Source: JBHHXR01 sp046757205
Lineage (GTDB): Bacteria; Pseudomonadota; Alphaproteobacteria; Rhodobacterales; Rhodobacteraceae
Direction of reading: 5' to 3'
Assembly (NCBI GenBank): GCA_046757205.1
Contig: JBHHXR010000117.1
Location: 1-10,615 of the forward strand
DNA length: 10,615 nucleotides
The translations under genes were made by a program, and so were the position numbers. Numbering within the stretch: position 1 is the first letter of the stretch; every line of letters begins with the position of its first letter. The notes under the pieces are model-generated. The model was given only the letters and a program-made list of their open reading frames with translations, was not told the origin of the DNA and did not search any database. Below, one piece after another: positions 1 to 5,904 of this stretch.

Positions 1-1
1 G

Positions 2-670
2 TCCTCGGGGCTGGCCGAATCGGTCCGGAACCTGCGCACGTCGCTGCTCCTGCGGGACGCGCAAAACCCGCCGCGGGTGGTCCTGACGACCTCTTCGGTT
101 CCCGGCGAGGGCAAGTCGACGCTGGCCATGATGCTGGCGCAGAACGCCGCGGCGATGGGCAGGAAGGTGCTGATCGTCGAGGCCGACCTGCGCCGGCCGA
201 CCTTTGCCCGGTTTCTTGGCGGCGGGGGCGGCGCCGGGCTCGCCGGTATCCTGCGGGGCGGCGCAAGCCTGGACGAGGCCACCGAGCACCACGCGGGCAG
301 CGGTTTCGACGTGATGTGCGGCGGCTCCGCGACCGTCAACCCCGCCGATCTGTTCTCCGGCGCGGCTTACGGCGATCTGGTGGCGGAGCTGAAGCAGCGC
401 TACGATTTCATCGTCATCGACGCGCCGCCGGTGCTGCCGGTTCCGGACGCGAGGCTGCTGGCGGGCTCCGCCGACGCGGTCCTCTACGCCGTGCGCTGGA
501 AAAAGACCTCGAAAATGCAGGTGCAACTCGGGCTGGGCATGCTACGCTCGGTAGGCGCCCGCGTCGCGGGCCTGGCCATGACACAGGTGAACGAGGCACG
601 AATGGCACGCTACCAGGGCTACGGCGGATACGGCGCCTACCGGGCCGGAAAAGCCTATCACGCGAACTGA
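2..670 (+). CDS. BY-type tyrosine autokinase, C-terminal kinase domain (5' end outside window)
   Basis: The frame is open from base 2 to the TGA at 668-670, so this is the last 222 residues of a longer protein. It starts in the segment typical just before the kinase domain (ESVRNLRTSLLL). Then come the Walker A loop (VPGEGKST, residues 33-40), the Walker A' strand ending in an Asp (VLIVEAD, 56-62) and Walker B (FIVIDAPP, 136-143). The C-terminus carries a tyrosine cluster at residues 204, 207, 210, 213 and 219. This is the cytoplasmic half of Wzc/CpsD/ExoP-type kinases, which autophosphorylate on the tail in trans and control polysaccharide chain length and export. Whether a Wzz membrane domain is fused upstream cannot be seen. 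It is the first visible gene of an operon with the phosphatase, yjbH and yjbF. ParA-like ATPases share the fold, but the RTSLLL lead-in and the Tyr tail argue for a BY-kinase. Confidence 0.93.
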   Translation, partial: SSGLAESVRNLRTSLLLRDAQNPPRVVLTTSSVPGEGKSTLAMMLAQNAAAMGRKVLIVEADLRRPTFARFLGGGGGAGLAGILRGGASLDEATEHHAGSGFDVMCGGSATVNPADLFSGAAYGDLVAELKQRYDFIVIDAPPVLPVPDARLLAGSADAVLYAVRWKKTSKMQVQLGLGMLRSVGARVAGLAMTQVNEARMARYQGYGGYGAYRAGKAYHAN

Positions 671-673
671 GGA

Positions 674-1450
674 ATGCAGCGGTTTCGCCGAATCCTCGGG
701 CTGGGCGACGAGACGGACGGGGCCGATCAGCCGCCGCCCGATACCGGAAGACCGGTCATTGCCGTCGGCGACATCCACGGCCGCGACGATCTGCTGCGCG
801 CGATGCTGGCCCGGATCGAAGACAGCGCCAAGGGCGCGGAAACGCCGCCGCCCGAACTCGTCTTTCTCGGAGATTACGTGGACCGGGGCGAAGATTCGGC
901 CGCCGTCCTGCGCCGCCTGATGGCCCTGCAGCGCGAGGGGAGCTTTAAGACCGTCTGCCTGATGGGCAACCACGAGCGAATGCTGCTCGATTTTCTCACC
1001 GATGCCTCGGCCGGCCCGCTGTGGCTGCACAATGGCGGCCTGCAGACCATGCTGAGCTTCGGCGTCGGCGGCCCCAGGAGCCTGCGGCCGGACGGCGCCG
1101 AACTGGACCGCATGCGCCGTGAACTCGCCGACCGGCTGGGCCCGGATACGACCGGGTTCCTGACCGGACTTCCCCTGAGCCATCGCGCCGGCAACGTGTT
1201 TTTCTGCCACGCCGGCGCCGATCCGGGAAAACCTGTCGACGAACAGCCCGAGCGGGAGCTGCTGTGGCGGCGGCCACGGGCCGGCGAACCGCCCAGAAGC
1301 GACGGGCTCTGGGTCGTGCACGGGCACACGCCGGCCGATGAACCCATCGCCGCCAACGGGCGCATCGCCATCGATACCGGTGCCTATTTCTCTGGAAAAC
1401 TGACTGCGGTCCGGCTATGCAATTCGCAGGTCGATTTCCTGTCGACCTGA
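674..1450 (+). CDS. PPP-family metallophosphoesterase (serine/threonine or dual-specificity protein phosphatase)
   Basis: This 258-residue cytoplasmic protein has no signal peptide. All metal-binding motifs of the PPP/calcineurin-like family are present in order: GDIHG (residues 32-36), GDYVDRG (66-72), GNHE (98-101), a His in FCHAG (177-181), and HGHTP (216-220) followed by DTGAYF (234-239). These bind two metal ions and hydrolyse phosphomonoesters; bacterial members such as PrpA/PrpB and lambda phosphatase act on phospho-Ser/Thr and sometimes phospho-Tyr. The ATG lies 3 bp after the kinase stop, and the GAGGA before it is very close, so translation is probably coupled to the kinase gene. 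The roughly 27 residues before the first motif are a normal length for this family. Its place directly after a BY-kinase suggests, but does not prove, that it dephosphorylates the kinase tail. ApaH-type dinucleotide hydrolases are the main alternative. Confidence 0.92.
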   Translation: MQRFRRILGLGDETDGADQPPPDTGRPVIAVGDIHGRDDLLRAMLARIEDSAKGAETPPPELVFLGDYVDRGEDSAAVLRRLMALQREGSFKTVCLMGNHERMLLDFLTDASAGPLWLHNGGLQTMLSFGVGGPRSLRPDGAELDRMRRELADRLGPDTTGFLTGLPLSHRAGNVFFCHAGADPGKPVDEQPERELLWRRPRAGEPPRSDGLWVVHGHTPADEPIAANGRIAIDTGAYFSGKLTAVRLCNSQVDFLST

Positions 1451-1469
1451 CAGGAACGCGGGACAGCAG

Positions 1470-3611
1470 GTGGGGATTGCAGACGGAAACCCGGAGCGGT
1501 GCGCGCGCCTTTTCGGCGCCGCGATGCTGTCCGTGCTTGCCGCCGCTGCCGCCACCGCCGCGCCGCCGCGGCCCAGCCTCGGGCTCTACGGCCAGACCGG
1601 GCTCATCGACATGCCGAGCGCGGAAATGCAGCCCGACGGCGAGACGTCGTGGAGCCTCAGCGGTTTCGGGCCGGTGTGGCGCGGCGCGCTGAACTTCCAG
1701 TTTCTGCCCGGCGCGGAACTGACGCTGCGCTATACCAGCATCGAGGATTGGACCGCCGGCGGCGGGTCCGTGTTCACCGACGAACTCGACCTGAAATTCC
1801 GGCTGCTGCAGGAGACCGCCAGCCTGCCGGCGCTGGCGCTGGGCTTCCGCGACGTCCTCGGAACCGGCGTCAAGGGCGCCGAATACGTCGTCGCAACCAA
1901 GACGCTGCACCCGACGCTCAAGGCGAGCCTGGGCCTCGGCTGGGGGCGCCTGGGCTCGGAAAACGGCTTCGACAATCCCCTTGGCCTGCTGTCGGGAACC
2001 TTTGACACGCGGCCGTCGCGGTTCGGCGACATCGGGCAGATCAGGGCCGATCAGTATTTTCGCGGCGACGCGGCGCTCTTCGCCGGTCTGGAATGGCGGA
2101 CGCCGGTGCGCGGGCTGTCGTTCAAGGCCGAGTACTCGTCCGACGACTACCGGCGGACCGCCCTCAACTCCGCCCTCGATGTCACCGCGCCGTTCAATTT
2201 CGGCCTCGAATACCGCCTCGGCAACGGCATCGGCATCGGCGGCTACCTGATGCACGGCTCCGAAGTCGGGTTCCGCGTCAGCTTGTCGGGGAATCCGTTC
2301 CGCCCGCAGGCGCCGCAGGATCTCGGTAACGGCCCGGCGCCGTTCATGGCGCGCCGCGCCGATGCGCCACGCGGCGGCGGCTGGGCCTCGGACCCAAGGT
2401 CCCGCGACATGCTGATGCAGGCAATCGCCGAGGCGCTGTCGCCGGACGGCATCGTCGTGCGGGAAGCGGAACTTTCCGCCGGCACCGTCGAGCTGCGCGT
2501 CGAGAACACCAGGATCCGCCGCGAGCCCAAGGCCATCGGCCGCGTCGCGCGGGTTCTTGCGGCGGGAACCCCGGCCTCGGTCGGGACCTTCCGGATAACG
2601 CTGCTGCGTGATGGTGTGCCGACGACGACCGCCGTCGTCGACCGCGCCGCTTTCGAGCGTCAGATCGACCGGCCGGACGCCGGTCCAAGAAGCTGGCAGA
2701 GCGTTGAACTGCGCGACGCCCCGTTCCGGCTCGACGGGCCGGGGCACTGGATCGCGGTGCCCGAACGGCGGTTCACCTGGTCGCTCGGCCCATCGCTGCC
2801 GGTGCGGTTCTTTTCCAACGAGAACTCGGTCAGCTACCGGCTGCAGCTTCGCGGCGATGCCAGTTACCGCATCAGCCCCGGCTTCACCCTCAACGGAACC
2901 GTTGCCCAGACGCTTTTCGAACAGACCGACAGTGCCAAGCCCTTGGCTCCGGCGGGGTTTCCCAGGGTGCGGACCAACTACGCGGCCTACGAAGGCGCGC
3001 CGGGCCCCGAACTGTCGCGGCTGAGCGCCGATTACGTCTTCAAGATATCCGACGCAACATACGGCCGGCTGTCCGCCGGCTACCTGGAGCGCATGTTCGG
3101 CGGCGTCAGCGGCGAGGTGCTGTGGAAACCGGTCAACCAGCGCTGGGGCCTGGGAGCAGAGGTCAACTACGTCCGCCAGCGCGCGTTCGGCGACGCGTTC
3201 TCGTTCCGCGACTACGAAGTGGTGACCGGGCACGGTTCGCTGTACTGGGATACCGGGTTCTACGACCTCGAAGCACAGGTCAACGCCGGCCGCTATCTCG
3301 GCGGCGACTGGGGGGCGACGCTGACCCTCGGCCGGCGCTTCGCCAACGGCTGGGAGGTGGCTGCGTACATCGTTGGTACAGACGCCACCTCCAGGGTGTC
3401 CGGTATCGGCAATCTCGACCGCGGCATCCGGGTGACGATCCCCCTGAGATGGACCCTTCCGATGGAAACCCGGTCCTCGGTGTCGGCCGATTTCAACATC
3501 GGCGCGCGCGATGACGGCGCGCGGCTGGACGTGGCAAACCGGCTCTATCGCACCGTCCGCGATACCGAACGCGGTGATCTGTACCAGACATGGGGGGCAT
3601 TCTGGCAATGA
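1470..3611 (+). CDS. yjbH: YjbH-family outer-membrane beta-barrel protein of exopolysaccharide export
   Basis: This 713-residue protein is close in length to E. coli YjbH/GfcD (about 700). The family hallmark GLIDMPSA stands at residues 44-51, just after an Ala-rich signal peptide (about 12-31). Two blocks of alternating hydrophobic and polar strands (about 38-276 and 435-665) flank a non-barrel alpha/beta region (about 305-430). This fits an outer-membrane protein with two barrel domains and a periplasmic insert. YjbH proteins belong to the yjbEFGH and gfc (group 4 capsule) operons and affect extracellular polysaccharide; their exact biochemical role is not settled. The best start is GTG at 1470, 19 bp after the phosphatase stop, with a possible ribosome site (CAGGA) near 1451-1455. 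An internal ATG at 1524 would cut into the signal peptide. The stop overlaps the yjbF start as ATGA. Confidence 0.9.
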   Translation: MGIADGNPERCARLFGAAMLSVLAAAAATAAPPRPSLGLYGQTGLIDMPSAEMQPDGETSWSLSGFGPVWRGALNFQFLPGAELTLRYTSIEDWTAGGGSVFTDELDLKFRLLQETASLPALALGFRDVLGTGVKGAEYVVATKTLHPTLKASLGLGWGRLGSENGFDNPLGLLSGTFDTRPSRFGDIGQIRADQYFRGDAALFAGLEWRTPVRGLSFKAEYSSDDYRRTALNSALDVTAPFNFGLEYRLGNGIGIGGYLMHGSEVGFRVSLSGNPFRPQAPQDLGNGPAPFMARRADAPRGGGWASDPRSRDMLMQAIAEALSPDGIVVREAELSAGTVELRVENTRIRREPKAIGRVARVLAAGTPASVGTFRITLLRDGVPTTTAVVDRAAFERQIDRPDAGPRSWQSVELRDAPFRLDGPGHWIAVPERRFTWSLGPSLPVRFFSNENSVSYRLQLRGDASYRISPGFTLNGTVAQTLFEQTDSAKPLAPAGFPRVRTNYAAYEGAPGPELSRLSADYVFKISDATYGRLSAGYLERMFGGVSGEVLWKPVNQRWGLGAEVNYVRQRAFGDAFSFRDYEVVTGHGSLYWDTGFYDLEAQVNAGRYLGGDWGATLTLGRRFANGWEVAAYIVGTDATSRVSGIGNLDRGIRVTIPLRWTLPMETRSSVSADFNIGARDDGARLDVANRLYRTVRDTERGDLYQTWGAFWQ

Positions 3612-4303
3612 TACGCTGGCCCGCGATCTGCGCCGCCGTTTTTCTCGCCGCCTGTTCCAGCGGCGGGATCAACCCCACGATCGGCGCCGTGATCGGTACG
3701 GCCAAGTCAACGGCGGCGAAATTGCGTGCGGATCCCGCCACACGGCAACCCGGCAGGCAACGCCTGACGCGGGCGATGATCGAAAAGGCCGGCCTGGCGA
3801 TGATCCGCGCCCAGCTCGGCGCCGACGCACCGGCAAATCACCTCGTGGCGGCGACGAAGAACGGCGCCTACGTGACCTACCTGACGCGGCAGGGCCAGCA
3901 GCTGACGCTCAGCGGCAGCGCGATCACCGCCACCCGCGGCATCGGCCACGATCTGCTGGCGGCCGCGAGTTCGCCCGGCGATCCCCTTGTGGTCCCGGCG
4001 CCGCCGGCCCGCTGGCCAGCCACCGTGCGGCGCAGCTTCCGCTTCGCCGGCGACGGGCCCGGGGGCCGGGTCATGGCTTTCGATTGCCGTTTCGCGCGCG
4101 GCGGCGAGGGCGACATCACCATCGTCGAGATCGTTCACCGCACCGTGCGCTTCACGGAGCGTTGCACGAACGGGCGCGCGGCGTTCGAAAATATCCATTT
4201 CGCCGACGCGAAAACCGGGTTCGTCTGGCGTTCGCGGCAATGGGTCAGCCCGCGGCTTCCGCAGATCGACTTCGATGTGCTGGAGCCGCTGACCGGCCGC
4301 TGA
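3608..4303 (+). CDS. yjbF: YjbF/GfcB-family outer-membrane lipoprotein
   Basis: A 231-residue lipoprotein. A short hydrophobic signal ends in the lipobox LAAC with the lipidated Cys at residue 16, followed by Ser-Ser-Gly, which favours outer-membrane sorting. The rest matches the YjbF/GfcB pattern: an N-terminal helical part with many Ala (about 24-75), beta strands, and a C-terminal segment WRSRQWVSP near 206-214. YjbF/GfcB proteins are accessory lipoproteins of exopolysaccharide or group-4 capsule loci, always found with YjbH/GfcD partners; their molecular function is not known. I chose the ATG at 3608 because it overlaps the yjbH stop by 4 bp (ATGA, translational coupling) and gives a clean lipoprotein signal. 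An ATG at 3590 would add six residues without improving it. The stop codon (4301-4303) touches the stop of the next, convergent gene. Confidence 0.88.
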   Translation: MIRWPAICAAVFLAACSSGGINPTIGAVIGTAKSTAAKLRADPATRQPGRQRLTRAMIEKAGLAMIRAQLGADAPANHLVAATKNGAYVTYLTRQGQQLTLSGSAITATRGIGHDLLAAASSPGDPLVVPAPPARWPATVRRSFRFAGDGPGGRVMAFDCRFARGGEGDITIVEIVHRTVRFTERCTNGRAAFENIHFADAKTGFVWRSRQWVSPRLPQIDFDVLEPLTGR

Positions 4304-4534
4304 CTAGTTTGGCTGGCCTCCGCCACCGCCACCGCCACCGCCGTCGTCACTCGCGACGACGGCTACTACCACGCCCAGCAGGACCAGCGGAATGATCCAT
4401 CCCGCGATGGACCCACCCATGGCCGCCTCTTCGACGACGACCTCCGATTCAACCGGCTCCTCGAAGACGAGCGTCCCGGCGGACGCATAGGTCGCGATCG
4501 ACAGGACCGCGGCCGCCATTGCAAGTGTTCTCAT
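4304..4534 (-). CDS. Small exported single-pass protein with poly-Gly tail (YjbE/GfcA-like, paralogue A)
   Basis: A 76-residue protein with a signal peptide (1-19, cleavage after ASA). Next are an acidic linker with FEEP and EVVVEE (24-36), a hydrophobic segment starting GWIIPL and ending VAS (45-62), and a tail of Asp-Asp, nine Gly and QPN. The ATG at 4534 is preceded by GAGGGG about 8 bases upstream on the minus strand, a credible ribosome site. It is a paralogue of the next gene: I count 34 identical positions of 64, ungapped. I do not recognise a characterised family. The layout (signal peptide, short hydrophobic segment, low-complexity Gly tail) and the position beside yjbH-yjbF resemble E. 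coli YjbE/GfcA, whose role is also poorly known. The stop directly abuts the yjbF stop. Function: unknown, probably envelope polysaccharide-related by context. Confidence 0.78.
   Translation of the reverse strand: MRTLAMAAAVLSIATYASAGTLVFEEPVESEVVVEEAAMGGSIAGWIIPLVLLGVVVAVVASDDGGGGGGGGGQPN
4321..4342. repeat. CGCCAC hexanucleotide tandem repeat (three copies plus CGCC)
   Basis: Three perfect CGCCAC units followed by a partial fourth unit encode the alternating GGT/GGC codons of the poly-Gly tail of the small protein on the minus strand. A change of one unit would add or remove two Gly residues without shifting the frame. Confidence 0.85.
4341..4362. repeat. Inverted repeat, 8-bp stem with 6-base loop
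   Basis: CCGTCGTC and its exact complement GACGACGG are separated by ACTCGC. The repeat lies inside the 3' end of the minus-strand small gene and 38 bp past the yjbF stop, so it could form a hairpin in either transcript. No T-run follows on either strand, so I do not call it a terminator. Confidence 0.5.
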
Positions 4535-4681
4535 GATCTACCCCTCGATGATCGTGTATCGCCGCCGGTTTCCCGGCTGTCCTTGTACTGGCCGCCATGC
4601 CGGCATCCGGCGGAAGCCCCGAAACGCAACACGGCATCGCGAAGAGTGCCGTCCGAAAGCGTCAATGCGCGAAAGCCGACA

Positions 4682-4876
4682 TCAGTTGTTGCTGGCGACA
4701 ATGGCCACTATGACGCCGAGTGCGACAAGCGGCAAGATCCAGCCGCCCGAACTGCCCATTCCGGCATCTTCCTCGACAATGACTTCCGGCTCGGCCGGCT
4801 CTTCGAAGGTCATGCTGCCTGCAAAAGCCGAACCGGCAAACATGAATGCCGCGGTCGTAAGAGCGATTACTTTCAT
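4682..4876 (-). CDS. Small exported single-pass protein (YjbE/GfcA-like, paralogue B)
   Basis: A 64-residue protein with a signal peptide (1-19, cleavage after AFA), an acidic linker with FEEPAEPEVIVEE (24-36), and a hydrophobic segment starting GWILPL and ending VAS (45-62). It then stops after Asn-Asn, so it lacks the Gly tail of its neighbour. The start at 4876 is firm: a perfect AAGGAGG lies six bases upstream (4883-4889), and a longer reading of the same frame back to 5065 would bury the signal peptide. It probably arose, with the downstream small gene, from a tandem duplication; the two are 147 bp apart on the same strand and may be co-transcribed. The hydrophobic segment could be a membrane anchor, or a surface-exposed or aggregating segment after export. 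No characterised family is recognised; the YjbE/GfcA analogy rests on context and layout only. Confidence 0.8.
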   Translation of the reverse strand: MKVIALTTAAFMFAGSAFAGSMTFEEPAEPEVIVEEDAGMGSSGGWILPLVALGVIVAIVASNN

Positions 4877-4882
4877 TCCTTC

Positions 4883-4889
4883 CCTCCTT
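4883..4889 (-). promoter_or_regulatory. Strong Shine-Dalgarno site
   Basis: A perfect AAGGAGG on the minus strand lies six bases before the ATG at 4876. It fixes the start of the small exported protein and predicts strong translation, in contrast to the weak sites before most other genes here. Confidence 0.85.
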
Positions 4890-5001
4890 GAGATCCCAGA
4901 TAAAGGCACATTGAGTTGGCCACCCTGCCCCCGGGAATATGAAAAAAGATAATCGGCAACCGCATTGAACAATAACGGCTGACCGATGCAATTGGAAGAT
5001 T

Positions 5002-5032
5002 TGTCAAACCACCGATGGTTGCAAAATTGCAA
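5002..5032 (-). promoter_or_regulatory. Candidate promoter -35 (TTGACA) and paired TTGCAA operator-like motif
   Basis: In an AT-rich spacer (roughly 4935-5035) the minus strand has an exact TTGACA (5002-5007) about 126 bases before the small gene's ATG. Just upstream of it are two TTGCAA palindromes separated by two bases (5019-5024 and 5027-5032), symmetric enough to bind a dimeric regulator. I see no convincing -10 at 16-18 bases from TTGACA, so the promoter itself is tentative. Confidence 0.3.
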
Positions 5033-5086
5033 TCGTCCGGTTCTTTCGTGCTGAATCCCGGCCAATACTGTTTGGCGCGCCGGCTC

Positions 5087-5740
5087 TCAGATCAGCAGCA
5101 CCTGTGTCCCGACCTTGGCCATATCGAACAGTTCCGCGATGTGGTTGTTGAAAAGTCCGATGCAGCCGTTCGAGGATTGCCGCCCGATCTTGCGCGTGTC
5201 GTTGGTGCCGTGGATACGGTAGTATTGCCACGACAGGTACAGCGCGTGCGTACCAAGCGGGTTTTCCGGCCCGGGGCCGACATATTTGGGCAGCGTCGGG
5301 TCGCGCTGGAGCATTTTCGGCGTCGGCCGCCATTCGGGCCCGATCTGCTTGCGGACCACCCGCGTCCTGCCCAGGCGCGTCAGTTCGGGCGTCAGCGGAA
5401 CCGATGTCGGGTAGATCTTGTAGACCAGCCGGTCCTCGGTCCAGAAATGCAGCGCCCGCTTCTTGGTATCGACAAGGATGGCGCCGTTCCGCAGGTTTTC
5501 GAAATATTCCTGCCAGCTGTGGGTTCTGAAACTCGAGATCTTGTGTCTTACCTGCGCCGGTTTCTGATCCGCGGCGAGTTCCTTTTCGAATGCCGGATCG
5601 GAAAACGCCCGCGACGGCGCGGCGCTCACGGTCGAGGGCACAATTACGGCGGACAGCATACCTGTCGAACCGACACCGAAAGCCGCCGCCAACCTCCCGA
5701 ATTCCCGGCGGTTCAACATTCTGGTGGCAGACTTCGTCAT
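5087..5740 (-). CDS. Tat-exported L,D-transpeptidase (YkuD domain)
   Basis: A 217-residue protein. The N-terminus carries a twin-arginine signal (NRREFGRLAA, residues 10-19), a hydrophobic stretch and a cleavage region near 38-41, so it is exported folded by the Tat pathway. The YkuD domain covers about 85-217, with the catalytic pair His177 (in IHGTN, 176-180) and nucleophile Cys193 (in SSNGCIG, 189-195). L,D-transpeptidases form 3-3 peptidoglycan cross-links or attach proteins to peptidoglycan in the periplasm. The Arg that usually follows Gly-Cys-Ile (GCIR) is Gly here, which may alter substrate choice. I chose ATG 5740 because an AAGGGA lies nine bases upstream and the Tat motif is then near the N-terminus; longer versions up to 5893 add a tail unlike a signal sequence. 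It is transcribed divergently from the CAP gene. Confidence 0.92.
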   Translation of the reverse strand: MTKSATRMLNRREFGRLAAAFGVGSTGMLSAVIVPSTVSAAPSRAFSDPAFEKELAADQKPAQVRHKISSFRTHSWQEYFENLRNGAILVDTKKRALHFWTEDRLVYKIYPTSVPLTPELTRLGRTRVVRKQIGPEWRPTPKMLQRDPTLPKYVGPGPENPLGTHALYLSWQYYRIHGTNDTRKIGRQSSNGCIGLFNNHIAELFDMAKVGTQVLLI

Positions 5741-5774
5741 CGCTGGCATTCCCTTGGTTACTGCTTGCGGCGGA

Positions 5775-5803
5775 AACCTATGGGAATTGTCCTGCCAGTT
5801 CAA
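5775..5803 (-). promoter_or_regulatory. Candidate promoter of the Tat L,D-transpeptidase gene
   Basis: On the minus strand TTGAAC (5798-5803) and TAGGTT (5775-5780) are separated by exactly 17 bases. This would start transcription near 5768, about 28 bases before the ATG at 5740. The -10 match is modest. Confidence 0.35.
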
Positions 5804-5846
5804 TTCACAGCCGCATGATCCGCCCTGCGCGTTGCGGTTCGGGGGT

Positions 5847-5874
5847 TTGATTATGCGGCGAACTTCGGTAGACC
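5847..5874 (+). promoter_or_regulatory. Candidate promoter of the CAP-domain gene
   Basis: TTGATT (5847-5852) and TAGACC (5869-5874) are separated by 16 bases and lie about 30 bases before the ATG at 5905. The match is weak and is offered only because the divergent layout requires a promoter here. Confidence 0.25.
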
Positions 5875-5904
5875 TTCGCCAAACAGGGCACACAGGCGGA
5901 TTTC

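Noticed and set aside
542..1327. 261-residue minus-strand frame across the kinase end and phosphatase
   Set aside because: It is a shadow of the phosphatase frame, without ribosome site or recognisable domain.
3590..3607. Earlier ATG for yjbF
   Set aside because: The ATGA overlap at 3608 and the clean lipoprotein signal from that Met are better supported.
996..3608. 870-residue open frame antisense to the yjbH and phosphatase genes
   Set aside because: Long antisense frames are common in G+C-rich codon-biased genes. It is rich in Arg, Pro and Ala and has no domain, while the plus-strand frame has clear motifs.
4533..4952. 139-residue plus-strand frame opposite the two small genes
   Set aside because: The minus strand has two paralogous proteins with signal peptides and a perfect ribosome site; similarity between the copies is in the minus-strand frame.
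5741..5893. N-terminal extension of the Tat L,D-transpeptidase to 5893
   Set aside because: It would put 51 unrelated residues before the twin-arginine signal and use up the divergent promoter region; the start at 5740 has a ribosome site.
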